Positions 47,992 through 59,091 are shown, counted from the stretch's first letter. The stretch is DNA of 64,000 nt from Vibrio zhugei (GCF_003716875.1 NZ_CP033078.1:1116001-1180000); one strand, 5' to 3'. A program made the numbers and translations. Notes: generated from the letters alone by a model not told the origin.

Positions 47992-48894
47992 ATGTTAACT
48001 AAAAAAGAAAACTTGGACGCGATCGAAAAATTCTCTGAGAACTTGGAAATCGAAGGTCGCAGTTTATGGCAAGATGCTCGTACGCGTTTCATGCGAAACA
48101 AAGCGGCGATGGTCAGCTTATTCATTCTTGCTTTGATCACCTTATCGGTCATTTTTATTCCGATGGTATCTCAATATACATTTGATGATACGGATTGGTA
48201 TGCAATGCATGCGGCTCCGTCTATGGCGCATCTATTTGGTACCGATGCATTGGGTCGTGATTTATTTGTACGTACCCTAGTCGGCGGTCGTATTTCTCTG
48301 ATGGTCGGGATACTCGGCGCGTCGGTAGCGGTGACGATTGGCACACTGTATGGTGCGGCGTCCGGCTTTATTGGTGGCCGCGTTGACCGTGTCATGATGC
48401 GTGTCCTAGAAATTTTGAACTCGATCCCGTTCATGTTCCTTGTCATTGTATTGGTGACCTTCTTTGGACGTGAAATCTATCTGATTTTCGTTGCGATTGG
48501 TGCGATTGCTTGGTTGGATATGGCACGAATTGTCCGAGGCCAAACGTTAAGCCTACGAAGCAAAGAGTTTATTGAAGCGGCGCATGTGTGCGGCGTCAGT
48601 CGCTGGAACATCATTACTCGTCATATCGTTCCAAACGTTTTGGGTATTGTGGCGGTGTATTCCACCTTGCTGATTCCAAGCATGATTTTAACCGAATCCT
48701 TTTTATCGTTCCTAGGTCTAGGTGTGCAAGAGCCAATGACCAGTTGGGGGGCTCTACTGCAAGAAGGTGCGGGGACTATGGAAGTTGCCATTTGGCAATT
48801 GATTTTCCCAGCGATCTTTATGGTAGCCACTCTGTTCTGCTTTAACTATGTCGGCGATGGTCTGCGTGATGCACTCGATCCAAAAGATCGCTAA
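47992..48894 (+). CDS. oppC: Oligopeptide ABC transporter permease OppC
   Basis: A 300-residue permease with a cytoplasmic N-terminus and six membrane segments. OppC traits: 'EGRSLWQDARTRFMRNKAAMVSLFIL', 'FGTDALGRDLFVRTLVGGRISLMVG' and the docking loop 'KEFIEAAHVCGVSRWNIITRHIVPNVLG'. It pairs with OppB. The spacing to oppB is 14 bp. Confidence 0.95.
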   Translation: MLTKKENLDAIEKFSENLEIEGRSLWQDARTRFMRNKAAMVSLFILALITLSVIFIPMVSQYTFDDTDWYAMHAAPSMAHLFGTDALGRDLFVRTLVGGRISLMVGILGASVAVTIGTLYGAASGFIGGRVDRVMMRVLEILNSIPFMFLVIVLVTFFGREIYLIFVAIGAIAWLDMARIVRGQTLSLRSKEFIEAAHVCGVSRWNIITRHIVPNVLGIVAVYSTLLIPSMILTESFLSFLGLGVQEPMTSWGALLQEGAGTMEVAIWQLIFPAIFMVATLFCFNYVGDGLRDALDPKDR

Positions 48895-48923
48895 CGACAC
48901 AAGCAACGATTAAGGAAACGATT

Positions 48924-49895
48924 ATGAGTTTATTAAACGTACAAGATCTGCGTGTCGAATTTACCACTCAAGATGGTATGGTGACCGCAGTTAATGATTT
49001 GAACTTCTCTCTAGAGAGAGGGGAAACCTTAGGCATCGTAGGCGAATCAGGGTCAGGGAAATCTCAGACTGTATTTGCTCTCATGGGCTTATTGGCGAAA
49101 AACGGCATCATCTCGGGCAGTGCTCAATTTGAAGGCCAAGAAATTTTAAATTTGCCAGAATCGAAAATTAATAAGATTCGTTCACAGCAAATTTCGATGA
49201 TTTTCCAAGATCCAATGACGTCATTGAATCCTTATATGAAAGTCAGCACCCAGTTGATGGAAGTTCTCATGCTGCATAAAGGCATGGGAAAAAGCGCAGC
49301 GTTTGAAGAATCGGTGCGCATGTTGGAAGCGGTGAAAATCCCAGAAGCGCGCAAGCGTATTAATATGTATCCGCATGAGTTCTCTGGCGGTATGCGTCAG
49401 CGCGTAATGATTGCCATGGCATTATTGTGCAATCCTAAGCTATTAATCGCCGATGAACCGACAACCGCACTGGATGTAACGGTACAAGCTCAAATCATGG
49501 ACTTATTGAATGAGCTGAAAAGTGAATTCAATACCGCCATCATTATGATTACCCATGATTTAGGCGTTGTCGCTGGGTCGTGTGACAAAGTGCTTGTGAT
49601 GTATGCTGGCCGTACGATGGAGTATGGCAAAGTGGATGAGATCTTCTATAAGCCTGCTCACCCGTATACCGAAGGTCTGCTCAAAGCGATTCCACGCCTT
49701 GACACCGAAGGGGAGATTTTGCCAACGATTCCGGGTAATCCGCCGAACTTGCTGAATTTACCTCAAGGTTGTCCTTACCAAGACCGTTGTCATCGTGTAA
49801 TGGACCGTTGTAAGCGTGAAGCACCGATTTTAACGCCATTTGGTGATGGCCGTCAGCGTGCGTGTTTTTCTGATATGGAGACGTGGAACCTATGA
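48924..49895 (+). CDS. oppD: Oligopeptide ABC transporter ATP-binding protein OppD
   Basis: A 323-residue ATPase. Walker A 'GESGSGKSQ', signature 'FSGGMRQRV', Walker B 'LLIADEPTTALDV' and switch 'ITHDLGVVA'. The C-terminal extension with 'CPYQDRC' and 'C' pairs is the OppD/DppD-type oligopeptide domain, often with an iron-sulfur cluster. It forms a heterodimer with OppF. Its TGA overlaps the oppF ATG. Confidence 0.95.
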   Translation: MSLLNVQDLRVEFTTQDGMVTAVNDLNFSLERGETLGIVGESGSGKSQTVFALMGLLAKNGIISGSAQFEGQEILNLPESKINKIRSQQISMIFQDPMTSLNPYMKVSTQLMEVLMLHKGMGKSAAFEESVRMLEAVKIPEARKRINMYPHEFSGGMRQRVMIAMALLCNPKLLIADEPTTALDVTVQAQIMDLLNELKSEFNTAIIMITHDLGVVAGSCDKVLVMYAGRTMEYGKVDEIFYKPAHPYTEGLLKAIPRLDTEGEILPTIPGNPPNLLNLPQGCPYQDRCHRVMDRCKREAPILTPFGDGRQRACFSDMETWNL

Positions 49896-50881
49896 GCGAT
49901 CAAACCCCCATTCTAGATATTAAAGATTTAAAAGTTCACTTTAGTATCGCAGCGAAATCCGCTTGGCCTTGGAGCAAGCCATCACAGCTGAAAGCGGTTG
50001 ATGGTGTCAATGCGCGTCTTTATGAGGGAGAGACCTTAGGCGTTGTTGGTGAATCCGGTTGTGGTAAATCTACGTTTGCACGCGCCATTATTGGTCTGGT
50101 TGAAGCCTCCCACGGTGAAGTTGTGTGGCTTGGGCAAGATTTGACTCGCATGAAAGAAGTTCAGCGCCGTGAAACACGTAAAGACATTCAAATGATCTTT
50201 CAAGATCCGTTGGCGTCTCTTAACCCACGGATGACGATTGGCGATATCATTGCTGAGCCGCTGAAGACGTTCTATCCAGAACTGTCTAAACAAGAAGTGA
50301 AGCAAAAAGTTAAAGAAATGATGGACCGTGTGGGTCTGTTGCCTAACGTGATTAACCGTTATCCACATGAATTTTCAGGTGGACAATGCCAACGTATTGG
50401 TATTGCGCGAGCCCTAATTTTACGCCCTAAAATGATCATCTGTGATGAGCCAGTCTCAGCTCTGGATGTGTCGATTCAAGCGCAAGTTGTCAACTTACTG
50501 AAAGAAATCCAGAAAGAGCTTGGCTTGAGCTTGGTGTTTATCGCGCATGATTTATCAGTAGTAAAACACATCTCTGATCGCGTCATGGTGATGTATCTTG
50601 GCCACGCGGTTGAGGTTGGGACATCGGATCAGTTATTCACAAACCCATTGCACCCTTACACCAAGGCGTTGATGTCTGCGGTACCTATTCCGGATCCTCA
50701 AAAAGAGCGAGAAAAGAAAATTGAGATGCTTGAAGGCGATTTACCTTCACCAATCAATCCTCCCTCTGGCTGTGTTTTCCGAACACGTTGCCCAATTGCA
50801 ACGCCAGAGTGTGCCCAAACAAAACCCACTCTCAAAGGCAGCGATGCACATAGTGTCTCCTGTTTACATGTGGAAGCGTAA
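49892..50881 (+). CDS. oppF: Oligopeptide ABC transporter ATP-binding protein OppF
   Basis: A protein of about 329 residues. Walker A 'GESGCGKST', signature 'FSGGQCQRI', Walker B 'MIICDEPVSALDV' and switch 'IAHDLSVVKHI'. The C-terminal 'CVFRTRCPIATPEC' belongs to the oligopeptide domain. ATG 49892 overlaps the oppD stop as ATGA and is preferred to the frame-opening codon at 49883. It is the last gene, followed by a terminator. Confidence 0.95.
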   Translation: MSDQTPILDIKDLKVHFSIAAKSAWPWSKPSQLKAVDGVNARLYEGETLGVVGESGCGKSTFARAIIGLVEASHGEVVWLGQDLTRMKEVQRRETRKDIQMIFQDPLASLNPRMTIGDIIAEPLKTFYPELSKQEVKQKVKEMMDRVGLLPNVINRYPHEFSGGQCQRIGIARALILRPKMIICDEPVSALDVSIQAQVVNLLKEIQKELGLSLVFIAHDLSVVKHISDRVMVMYLGHAVEVGTSDQLFTNPLHPYTKALMSAVPIPDPQKEREKKIEMLEGDLPSPINPPSGCVFRTRCPIATPECAQTKPTLKGSDAHSVSCLHVEA

Positions 50882-50902
50882 GTTCAGCCTGTGACGGGCT
50901 TT

Positions 50903-50933
50903 AAGCGTGGCTCTTCGGGGTCACGCTTTTTTT
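50903..50933 (+). terminator. Intrinsic terminator after oppF
   Basis: AAGCGTG (50903-50909) and CACGCTT (50922-50928) form the stem with a TTCGGG-containing loop, followed by T residues. Confidence 0.92.
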
Positions 50934-51040
50934 ATGTTCGAAATATTTGAATGACTAAGCCAATTTGTAACGGTTAAGCCTACTCACCACTTCTTTATAC
51001 TGTCGGTAATTGAATACGGTAAACACAGCATGAGGTGTAT

Positions 51041-52000
51041 ATGGGTAAACTAATTGAAGGTGTTTGGTACGACCAATGGTACGACACAAAACAGAGTAAG
51101 GGACGCTTTCAACGTGAAGATGCAGGTTTCCGTGATCACATTAGTGATGATGCAAACGCCCCATTTCCCGCTGAGTCAGGTCGTTATCATTTGTATGTCT
51201 CTCTGGCGTGCCCTTGGGCGCATCGAGCCCTGATTTTTCGAGAATTAAAAGGGTTAACCGATCACATTGATATCACGGTCGTCTGTCCAGACATGTTACA
51301 ACACGGTTGGGTATTTGGTATGCCAGAGCCATTATATGGCTTGACCAAATTACACCAACTGTATACGAAAGCGAAACCGGATTATTCTGGCAGGGTAACA
51401 GTACCGGTGCTTTGGGATAAACAGACAGAAACCATCGTCAGCAATGAGTCTGCAGATATTATTCGTATGTTTAATAGTGCGTTTAATGAGATCACCGGTA
51501 ATCACGATGACTTTTATCCGCAACATTTGCGTGAGCAAATTGATGAATGGAATGCGTTTATTTACCCTAATGTGAATAATGGCGTTTATCGCTGCGGTTT
51601 TGCAACGACTCAAGAAGCCTATGAAGATGCGTATGACGATTTATTCGCGGCGCTTGATAAAATTGAGCGACATCTTGCGACGCATCGCTACTTAGTGGGC
51701 GGACAGATAACCGAAGCCGACTGGCGTTTATTTACGACTCTCATTCGTTTTGACGCCGTGTATTTTGGGCATTTTAAATGCAATGCTCGTCGCATCCAAG
51801 ACTATCCAAACTTACGTGAATACACCAAAGAGCTGTATCAGTATGGCAAGGTTGCGCAGACAACAGATTTTTATCATATCAAACGTCACTATTACTTTAG
51901 CCACACTATGATTAATCCAACGCAAGTGGTTCCTAAAGGACCACAATTGGATTTATCCTCACCTCATCAGCGCGAGCAACAAGTCCAAACATCACTATAA
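51041..52000 (+). CDS. Glutathionyl-hydroquinone reductase (YqjG/ECM4, omega-class GST)
   Basis: A protein of about 319 residues. The catalytic Cys lies in 'VSLACPWAHRALIFRELKG', the CPWA motif of Xi-class enzymes, and 'VPVLWDKQTETIVSNESADIIRM' is the glutathione site. It removes glutathione from glutathionyl-hydroquinones in the cytoplasm. ATG 51041 after GAGGTG is chosen over GTG 51035. It is monocistronic, followed by a long hairpin. Confidence 0.93.
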   Translation: MGKLIEGVWYDQWYDTKQSKGRFQREDAGFRDHISDDANAPFPAESGRYHLYVSLACPWAHRALIFRELKGLTDHIDITVVCPDMLQHGWVFGMPEPLYGLTKLHQLYTKAKPDYSGRVTVPVLWDKQTETIVSNESADIIRMFNSAFNEITGNHDDFYPQHLREQIDEWNAFIYPNVNNGVYRCGFATTQEAYEDAYDDLFAALDKIERHLATHRYLVGGQITEADWRLFTTLIRFDAVYFGHFKCNARRIQDYPNLREYTKELYQYGKVAQTTDFYHIKRHYYFSHTMINPTQVVPKGPQLDLSSPHQREQQVQTSL

Positions 52001-52008
52001 TAGTATTC

Positions 52009-52063
52009 ATATGCTTTAGAGGTATGGCAGTTCGATAAGAATCTGTCATTCTCTAAAGCATAT
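52009..52063. repeat. Long interrupted hairpin after the hydroquinone reductase gene
   Basis: A 13-bp perfect stem (52009-52021 with 52051-52063) continues after a short internal loop into a second 7-bp stem (52024-52030 with 52043-52049, one G-U pair). About 20 base pairs form in all, with a 12-base apex. No T-tract follows, so it is more like an mRNA end-protecting structure or a mobile palindrome than a normal terminator. Confidence 0.65.
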
Positions 52064-52270
52064 CTATAATCTCTGTGTGATAATAAAAACATGTGCATAG
52101 TGCAAAGCTAACTTTTTCATGTGGTGACATGAATCCATGTCCTACCTATGAGTCAATTAGAGTGTACATTAACGGTCCATAACACTGGGGTCTCTCAACG
52201 GGGTATGGACTTAATGATCGATCGCTAATCTCCTTGATTTGGGGTTAGTTCCGCTACTGATAGGTAATTT

Positions 52271-53569
52271 ATGTTTTTTAAACGTTCTCAAGATAGTCAC
52301 GCTTCCCTTAAGGATTTGTATCCTGATTATATTTATTCGTCTTTAAAAGATTATGTCGCTTGGATTGAATTTAATCTCGATGGCACCGTCAGAGAGGTGA
52401 ACGATCTATTCTTAGGGATTATTGGCTATCAGCGGAATGAAATCATTGGTCAACACCATCGCCTGTTATGTTTAGCAAGTGAAACCAGCTCGCCTAGTTA
52501 TCAAACTTTTTGGGAAAATTTAAGAGCAGGAAAACCTCAAAAAGATGTGTTTACTCGGGTCAACAAATCCGGTGATCTAGTGATTTTGGATGCCACTTAC
52601 TTTCCAATCTTAAATCATCAAGGTGAGGTGGTGGCCATCGGCAAACTCGCAACGGATATCTCCACACTGTACAACGAACAACAGCAAAAAGAATCGGTGC
52701 TGCATGCGCTAGATCGTTCTATGGCGTGTATAGAATTTGATTTACAGGGCAATATCTTAACAGCCAACGACAATTTCTTGCGAGTGCTGGGCTATCAAGC
52801 CAGAGAGTTGATCGGGAAAAATCACCGTATCTTTTGTGACGAGACCTTTTATGCCGACAATCCCGATTTCTGGTCGTCGTTGGCGAAAGGACAATTTCGG
52901 ACAGGGCAATTTTTACGTAAAAGTAAAACTGGACATGATGTATGGATCGAGGCGAGTTACAACCCGATCTTCGGAGCGACAGGAGAGGTCGTCAAGGTGG
53001 TGAAATTCGCGACCGACATCAGTGAGCGTGTTGAAGAGAACTTAGCGATTGCACGTGCCTCGGATTTGGCTTATCAGACATCGTTGGATACGGCAAAGGT
53101 GAACCAAGAGGGCATACGTTTGTTGACTGATGCGGTCAATATCTCTGAAGAAACCTCCCAGCATGTTGAAAAAACGATGGATAAGATGAATGTGTTGAAT
53201 GAAAGTTCAAGCAATATTGAAAATATGGTGTTGACCATCCGAAGTATTGCAGAGCAAACCAATCTATTGGCATTGAATGCCGCGATTGAAGCGGCTCGCG
53301 CTGGTGAATATGGACGCGGTTTTGCGGTGGTGGCCGATGAAGTGCGGCAACTGGCCTCACGCACACAAAGTTCGACCTCGCAGATTGAAAGTGTGGTGGC
53401 GAGTAACCGTACGCAGCTTAACGATGTGACCGGCACCATGAACCAAGTGTGTGAGATCGCTCAACAGGGCCGAGACAAAATCACGCAGGTATCACAGGTA
53501 ATGGATGAGATTTATGCGGGCGCAGAGAAGGTTTCGACGACTGTTGCCAATCTCAAGGCTCACAATTAA
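52271..53569 (+). CDS. Soluble methyl-accepting chemotaxis protein with two PAS domains
   Basis: A 432-residue receptor with no membrane segment. PAS domains cover about 28-135 ('[36 protein letters not shown]') and about 150-255 ('[26 protein letters not shown]'), each with an 'ATDIS' end. The signalling part (about 270-432) has the hairpin tip '[35 protein letters not shown]'. This is the layout of cytoplasmic energy or redox sensors. The C-terminal helix is short and lacks an NWETF-type methyltransferase tether. It stands alone before a terminator. Confidence 0.93.
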   Translation: MFFKRSQDSHASLKDLYPDYIYSSLKDYVAWIEFNLDGTVREVNDLFLGIIGYQRNEIIGQHHRLLCLASETSSPSYQTFWENLRAGKPQKDVFTRVNKSGDLVILDATYFPILNHQGEVVAIGKLATDISTLYNEQQQKESVLHALDRSMACIEFDLQGNILTANDNFLRVLGYQARELIGKNHRIFCDETFYADNPDFWSSLAKGQFRTGQFLRKSKTGHDVWIEASYNPIFGATGEVVKVVKFATDISERVEENLAIARASDLAYQTSLDTAKVNQEGIRLLTDAVNISEETSQHVEKTMDKMNVLNESSSNIENMVLTIRSIAEQTNLLALNAAIEAARAGEYGRGFAVVADEVRQLASRTQSSTSQIESVVASNRTQLNDVTGTMNQVCEIAQQGRDKITQVSQVMDEIYAGAEKVSTTVANLKAHN

Positions 53570-53596
53570 CGCGACGGTTAGTGTGTGAAGACCAAT

Positions 53597-53625
53597 AAAA
53601 AAGCCCTCTTAACGAGGGCTTTTAT
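53597..53625. terminator. Bidirectional terminator between the chemoreceptor and pta
   Basis: AAGCCCTC (53601-53608) and GAGGGCTT (53614-53621) form the stem, flanked by an A-tract and a T-run, serving both converging genes. Confidence 0.9.
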
Positions 53626-53645
53626 TATGTCAGGCCAACTGGCAA

Positions 53646-55778
53646 TTATTGCTGCTGAGTGGCTTGAATCGCGGTAAGCGCGATGGTGTAAACAATGTCG
53701 TCAACCAATGCGCCACGAGAAAGGTCGTTCACTGGTTTACGCATACCTTGCAGCATTGGACCGATTGAAACGAGATCGGCTGAACGTTGCACAGCTTTAT
53801 ACGTTGTATTACCTGTGTTGAGATCTGGGAATACAAAGACAGTTGCTTTACCTGCTACTGGAGAATTTGGTGCTTTTGAGGCCGCCACGTTTTCCATGAT
53901 AGCTGCGTCGTATTGAAGTGGACCATCGATAACGAGATCAGGACGTTTTTCTTGTGCCAATTTCGTTGCTTCACGCACTTTATCGACATCCGCGCCTTTA
54001 CCTGATGTCCCGGTTGAGTAGGAAATCATTGCGACGCGTGGATCAATACCGAAAGCGGCGGCAGAGTCAGCCGATTGAATCGCGATTTCTGCGAGCTGTT
54101 CAGCGGTTGGATCTGGGTTGATCGCACAGTCGCCGTATACCAATACTTGATCAGGCAGTAGCATGAAGAAGATAGAGGATACGATTGACGCGTTCGGTGC
54201 TGTCTTGATGATTTGGAATGGAGGCACAATCGTGTTGGCTGTGGTATGAACGGCACCAGAAACCAAACCGTCGACTTCGCCAGCTTCTAGCATCATCGTA
54301 CCAAGGAAAACCGAGTCTTCGAGTTTTTCACGTGCAACCACTTCCGTCATGCCTTTTTTGGCACGTAATTCGACAAGACGCGCCACGTATTTTTCACGGA
54401 CAGAGTCTGAATCGATGATATCAACGCCGGCACCTAACTGAACGCCTTGCTGAGCGGCAACACGTTTGATTTCTTCAGGGTTGCCCAACAGAACACAGTT
54501 GGCGATGCCACGTTCAGCACACAGCGCTGCCGCTTTAACGGTACGAGGTTCATCACCTTCAGGCAAGACAATACGCTTACCTGCTTTACGAGCGAATTCT
54601 GTTAACTGGTAACGGAATGCTGGTGGGCTTAGACGACGGATACCTTGAGTGCCTTCGGCGAGCGAATCAATCCATGGGCCATCAATGTGTCCTGCAACGT
54701 GATCGCTGACGTGCTCGGCACGCTCTTTATCATCGGCTGGGACTTCTAAGCTGAAGCTTTGTAAGTTCAGAGAAGTCTGCCATGTGTTGCCTTGTGCTTT
54801 GAAAACCGGTAAACCGGAATCAAAGGCGGGCTTACATAGATCGACAATCTCAGTTGGAATGTCGTAACCACCGGTTAATAGGATCGCACCGATTTCCACG
54901 CCGTTCATTGCAGCAAGGGCTGCAGCAACGATGACATCAGGACGGTCCGCAGAGGTGACGAGCAATGAACCTGGCTTGAAGTGTTCAATCATATTGGGGA
55001 TTGAACGAGCACAGAATGTGATGCTCTTGATGCGGCGCGTGTTGATATCACCTTGGTTGATGATGTCTGCGTTCAAGTGCTTCGCCATATCGATTGCGCG
55101 GGTGGCAATTAAGTCGATGTTCCAAGGCACACAGCCCAATACGCGGATAGGGCTGGTGTTGAAAATTTCCATGACTTCTAAATTGGCTTGCTTAGCAGCA
55201 TCGCTACCGTCAAACATTTCAGATAGGTCAGGGCGAGTACGGCCCGCTTCATCCACTGGCGCATTCAGTTTATTGATGATGACGCCTTTGATGTTTTTAT
55301 TTTTTGTACCACCAAAGTGAGAGCATGCTACTTCAATGCGCTCTTTTAATTGTGTTGGGTTATCCAGCCCAGGGCTTGCAACAAACACAATTTCCGCGCC
55401 AAGTGTCGCGGCGATATCGGCGTTGACTTGGTTGGCGAATGGATGCTTACGTGTTGGTACCAAACCTTCAATCAAGGTCACTTCTGTTGTGTTGACTTGG
55501 TTGTAACGCTCGACAATCGTTTCTAGTAGTACATCGGATTGTTCGTTACCTAGCCAGTTTTCCGCAACAGACATCGCGATAGGCTCGGCGGTCTTGATCT
55601 CTTGACCAACGATAGTCGATGTCAAATCTGGGCCATCGCCGCCTTGACGAGGTTGAGAAATTGGCTTGTAGAAAGAAACGCTCACGCCTTTACGTTCAGC
55701 GGCACGGAGAGTACCCATGCTGATGCTGGTAAGGCCGACGCCTGAGCTAATAGGGATTAGCATAATAGTGCGGGACAT
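53646..55778 (-). CDS. pta: Phosphate acetyltransferase, long three-domain form
   Basis: A protein of about 710 residues interconverting acetyl-CoA and acetyl phosphate. Order: P-loop NTPase-like domain ('[17 protein letters not shown]'), a central DRTGG domain, and the catalytic PTA domain from about 390 ('[18 protein letters not shown]', '[17 protein letters not shown]', '[16 protein letters not shown]'). ATG 55778 after AGAGGT is preferred to the frame opening at 55808. It follows ackA by 140 bp, probably one operon for acetate overflow. Confidence 0.96.
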   Translation of the reverse strand: MSRTIMLIPISSGVGLTSISMGTLRAAERKGVSVSFYKPISQPRQGGDGPDLTSTIVGQEIKTAEPIAMSVAENWLGNEQSDVLLETIVERYNQVNTTEVTLIEGLVPTRKHPFANQVNADIAATLGAEIVFVASPGLDNPTQLKERIEVACSHFGGTKNKNIKGVIINKLNAPVDEAGRTRPDLSEMFDGSDAAKQANLEVMEIFNTSPIRVLGCVPWNIDLIATRAIDMAKHLNADIINQGDINTRRIKSITFCARSIPNMIEHFKPGSLLVTSADRPDVIVAAALAAMNGVEIGAILLTGGYDIPTEIVDLCKPAFDSGLPVFKAQGNTWQTSLNLQSFSLEVPADDKERAEHVSDHVAGHIDGPWIDSLAEGTQGIRRLSPPAFRYQLTEFARKAGKRIVLPEGDEPRTVKAAALCAERGIANCVLLGNPEEIKRVAAQQGVQLGAGVDIIDSDSVREKYVARLVELRAKKGMTEVVAREKLEDSVFLGTMMLEAGEVDGLVSGAVHTTANTIVPPFQIIKTAPNASIVSSIFFMLLPDQVLVYGDCAINPDPTAEQLAEIAIQSADSAAAFGIDPRVAMISYSTGTSGKGADVDKVREATKLAQEKRPDLVIDGPLQYDAAIMENVAASKAPNSPVAGKATVFVFPDLNTGNTTYKAVQRSADLVSIGPMLQGMRKPVNDLSRGALVDDIVYTIALTAIQATQQQ

Positions 55779-55918
55779 TGATTCAATACCTCTAGCTGTC
55801 GATAACAATCTAACCCATGATTAGACTGAATGAGTAAAGCCTAACTTCTTATTCCTTAGGAATAGGAGTTAAGCCCCAATAAAGCACTGGCTAACATGAT
55901 GTTAGCCAGTGGAGTTGT

Positions 55919-57115
55919 TTAGATACCTGCTAGACGCGCAGTATCTTCTGCAATGACCATTTCTTCGTTAGTTGAAATCACCATCGCTGGTACACGACTC
56001 GCTTCTGTCGTGATGACGCCTTCGCCACCGAAGCGGGCTTTAAGGTTGGCGTCACTGTCTACATCAACACCCAAAATAGCCAGACGGTTGAGGACCATTT
56101 CACGGATTGGCGCTGAGTTTTCACCAATACCACCCGTGAACACGATCGCATCAAGACGGCCGTCTAGAGTGGCCGTGAAACCCGCCACGTATTTTGCTAG
56201 GCGATGACAGAACACGTCCATAGCGCGTGTTGCTTCTTCTTTTTTACCGTAGTTGTCTTCAACGAAACGACAATCTGAAGACACTTCAGTTAACCCTTGT
56301 AGACCGGATTCTTTGGTCAGCATGGTACCAATTTCTTCCATTGAATAGCCAAGAGCGTTATATAGATGAAAAATGATTGCAGGGTCGATATCACCACAAC
56401 GAGTGCCCATCACTAGGCCTTCTAGCGGAGTTAGACCCATGGATGTGTCGACTGATTTACCGTTTTTAATCGCACATACAGAGGCGCCGTTACCTAAGTG
56501 ACAGTTGATGATGTTCAACTCGTCTGCAGGCTTACCGAGACGCTCAGCCGCAACACGAGTAATAAACAGGTGAGAGGTACCGTGCATGCCGTAACGACGA
56601 ATGGCATGGTCTCTATATAGACTGTATGGCAATGCGTATAGGTACGCTTCCTCTGGCATGGTTTGGTGGAACGCGGTATCAAATACGGCCACGTTTTTAA
56701 GTCCAGGGAATGCTTTCATTGCCGCTTTAATCCCAATGATATGGGCTGGGTTATGAAGCGGTGCAAATGTAGCGCTGTCTTCAATGCCGGCGATGACACT
56801 ATCATCGATCAATGCTGATTTAGTGAACTTCTCGCCACCATGTACGATACGGTGACCAATGGCTTTAAGCTGTTCTGCCAATTCTGGTTTAGAAGCAAGA
56901 ATCGTTTCTTCGATAAAGTTTAATGCTTCATCATGAGCGGCACCACTGCCAAGTTGAGCTTCGTGCTTACCGTCAAGTTTCCACTTGATACGAGCATCAG
57001 AAAGGTGCAAGCACTCGGCAAGACCTGTGAGATGTTCTTCGCCATTCGTAGCGTCAACGATCGCAAACTTAAGCGATGAACTACCACAGTTTAAAACTAA
57101 AACCAGCTTAGACAT
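55919..57115 (-). CDS. ackA: Acetate kinase
   Basis: A 398-residue ASKHA-fold kinase making ATP and acetate from acetyl phosphate. Signatures: '[14 protein letters not shown]' at the N-terminus and '[18 protein letters not shown]'-like, '[18 protein letters not shown]', 'GMHGTSH', '[12 protein letters not shown]' and '[15 protein letters not shown]'. The promoter lies in the 342 bp shared with yfbV. It is first in ackA-pta. Confidence 0.97.
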   Translation of the reverse strand: MSKLVLVLNCGSSSLKFAIVDATNGEEHLTGLAECLHLSDARIKWKLDGKHEAQLGSGAAHDEALNFIEETILASKPELAEQLKAIGHRIVHGGEKFTKSALIDDSVIAGIEDSATFAPLHNPAHIIGIKAAMKAFPGLKNVAVFDTAFHQTMPEEAYLYALPYSLYRDHAIRRYGMHGTSHLFITRVAAERLGKPADELNIINCHLGNGASVCAIKNGKSVDTSMGLTPLEGLVMGTRCGDIDPAIIFHLYNALGYSMEEIGTMLTKESGLQGLTEVSSDCRFVEDNYGKKEEATRAMDVFCHRLAKYVAGFTATLDGRLDAIVFTGGIGENSAPIREMVLNRLAILGVDVDSDANLKARFGGEGVITTEASRVPAMVISTNEEMVIAEDTARLAGI

Positions 57116-57457
57116 GAGTAACTACCTATACATTAATTAGGGGGCAAAATTTTTCCAAAACCATAGAAATCTCGTTAGATTCGTACTAGTCTTGGTCAAT
57201 AAATCAGTCCTTGTCCTCGATAAGTGACAAAGGCTCAAAAAATGTCACCAAGTTCCGTGCTAATCTGCTTCTACACTGCCATACTGTCTGTATGATGAGT
57301 TCGATGAAGCATACAAGTCCGCAAAGGATAGTGACAGTGCGCTAATATAACAAAAAATTATTTGAAACGTTATTAGCTTTGGTCAATTTTTTATGTCGTT
57401 TGTTGAATCATTCAACTATTTTTTAGGAAATAGCGGCCAGAAGAGTGAGAAGTACGT
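57116..57457. other. 342-bp divergent region between ackA and yfbV
   Basis: No ORF of substance is seen. It carries both promoters and the long ackA leader. It is AT-rich around 57340-57425. No clear operator was recognised. Confidence 0.5.
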
Positions 57458-57910
57458 ATGAATAATAAAGTCGGCATCATGTATTGTTTAAAAGATGGCC
57501 AGAAATATATGGACGCTTGGCCGGTTCGTAAAGAGCTCAATCCCATGTTTCCAGAGCAGCGCATTATAAAAGCGACCAAGTTCGCGGTCAAAGTGATGCC
57601 TGCTGTGGCGGCGATCAGTGTATTGACGCAAATGGTGTTTCACAATCAAGCGGCGATGCCACAAGCTATCATCGTAGCGTTGTTTGCGATGAGCTTGCCG
57701 ATTCAAGGTATTTGGTGGTTAGGGCAAAGAGCGAATACGGCACTTCCCCCCAGTTTAGCTTCTTGGTATCGAGAAATTCATCAGAAAATTCTGGATTCTG
57801 GGTTTGCCCTTGAACCGGCTAAATCCAAACCACGGTATAAAGAGCTGGCACAAGTGTTAAACCGTGCATTCCGTCAGCTCGATGACTCGGTGTTTGAACG
57901 CTGGTTCTAG
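57458..57910 (+). CDS. yfbV: UPF0208 membrane protein YfbV
   Basis: A 150-residue inner-membrane protein matching the UPF0208 family, with two hydrophobic segments near 48-90 ('[20 protein letters not shown]', '[18 protein letters not shown]') and a soluble C-terminal part ending '..[13 protein letters not shown]'. It lies next to ackA, as in E. coli. Its detailed function is unknown. ATG 57458 agrees with family N-termini ('[13 protein letters not shown]'). Confidence 0.93.
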   Translation: MNNKVGIMYCLKDGQKYMDAWPVRKELNPMFPEQRIIKATKFAVKVMPAVAAISVLTQMVFHNQAAMPQAIIVALFAMSLPIQGIWWLGQRANTALPPSLASWYREIHQKILDSGFALEPAKSKPRYKELAQVLNRAFRQLDDSVFERWF

Positions 57911-57941
57911 GATATCGGACAATCAATTCGGTTAATACATG

Positions 57942-57974
57942 ACCTCTGGCGTGAAGGCGTTCAGAGGTTTTTTA
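57942..57974 (+). terminator. Intrinsic terminator after yfbV
   Basis: ACCTCTG (57942-57948) pairs with CAGAGGT (57962-57968), followed by T residues. Confidence 0.88.
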
Positions 57975-58122
57975 TTGTTTTCATTCCTTACTTCACGGAT
58001 TTCTGGCTATTTTCTCTGTTGATGCTTTTCTTTCTTAATCGATACTGTTAATAATGAGGTATCGCAGAGGATGCGATGTCACATTAGACGACGTTTTAGA
58101 TTGGCTTTAATTCAAGGAGAGA

Positions 58123-59091
58123 ATGATGAAAGCACGTCAATGGATCAGCACTGCTATCGTTGCAGGTGCCTGCCTAGCTATATCCCCAGCCACTTTGGCG
58201 AAAACGGTGACTGTTGCAGTGTCACAAATTGTCGAACACCCAGCGCTTGATGCAACGCGTAACGGCTTACTTGATGGTTTAAAAGCCCGCGGTTATGAGC
58301 CCGGCAAAAATCTCAATTTCGATTATAAAACCGCGCAAGGCAACCCTGCGATTGCCGTGCAGATTGCGCGTCAATTTGTTGGAGAAAAACCGGATGTCTT
58401 AGTCGGTATTGCCACGCCCACAGCGCAAGCGTTAGCCGCAATGACGCGCACTATTCCAGTCGTATTTACTGCCGTGACTGACCCAGTCGGCGCCAAATTA
58501 GTGAAAAACTTGCAACATCCTGGTGCCAATATTACGGGATTGTCTGATTTATCTCCGGTTGCTCAACACGTGGCATTAATTCAAGAAATCATGCCTGCAG
58601 TGAAGTCTATCGGTGTAGTATATAACCCAGGCGAAGCGAACTCGGTCAGTCTGATGCAGTTATTGAAAGTATCTGCCGCCAAAGCGGGCATCAAAGTCGT
58701 AGAAGCGACAGCCTTAAAAAGTGCTGATGTGCAATCGGCTACACGAGCAATCGCAGCTAAATCGGACATTATTTATGCCTTGATTGATAATACCGTAGCC
58801 AGCGCAATTGAAGGCATGGTCGTTGCTGCGAACCAAGCGAAAACGCCCGTGTTTGGCGCGGCGACGTCGTATGTCAAACGCGGAGCCATTGCGAGCTTGG
58901 GATTCGATTATTATCAAATTGGACAGCAAACCGCCGAGTATGTCGTGGATATATTGAACGGTAAACAACCCGGTGATATGGCTGTGCGAGTGGCAAAGGG
59001 CTCGGATCTTATTTTAAATCAAACCGCTGCCAAAAAATTAGGCATTACCATCCCGCAATCGGTGTTGGCTCGTGCGACGAAAGTTGAATAA
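58123..59091 (+). CDS. ABC importer substrate-binding protein, TrpX-like family
   Basis: A 322-residue periplasmic binding protein with a signal peptide (about 1-26, ending 'SPATLA'). It matches the PF04392 ABC_sub_bind family: 'VAVSQIVEHPALDATRNGLLDGLKARGY', 'FTAVTDPVGAKLVKNL', 'NITGLSDLSP' and 'GVVYNPGEANSV'. Members such as TrpX handle tryptophan or other aromatic compounds, but the ligand here is inferred only. Either adjacent ATG (58123 or 58126) may be used after AAGGAGAG. It leads a three-gene transporter operon. Confidence 0.85.
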   Translation: MMKARQWISTAIVAGACLAISPATLAKTVTVAVSQIVEHPALDATRNGLLDGLKARGYEPGKNLNFDYKTAQGNPAIAVQIARQFVGEKPDVLVGIATPTAQALAAMTRTIPVVFTAVTDPVGAKLVKNLQHPGANITGLSDLSPVAQHVALIQEIMPAVKSIGVVYNPGEANSVSLMQLLKVSAAKAGIKVVEATALKSADVQSATRAIAAKSDIIYALIDNTVASAIEGMVVAANQAKTPVFGAATSYVKRGAIASLGFDYYQIGQQTAEYVVDILNGKQPGDMAVRVAKGSDLILNQTAAKKLGITIPQSVLARATKVE

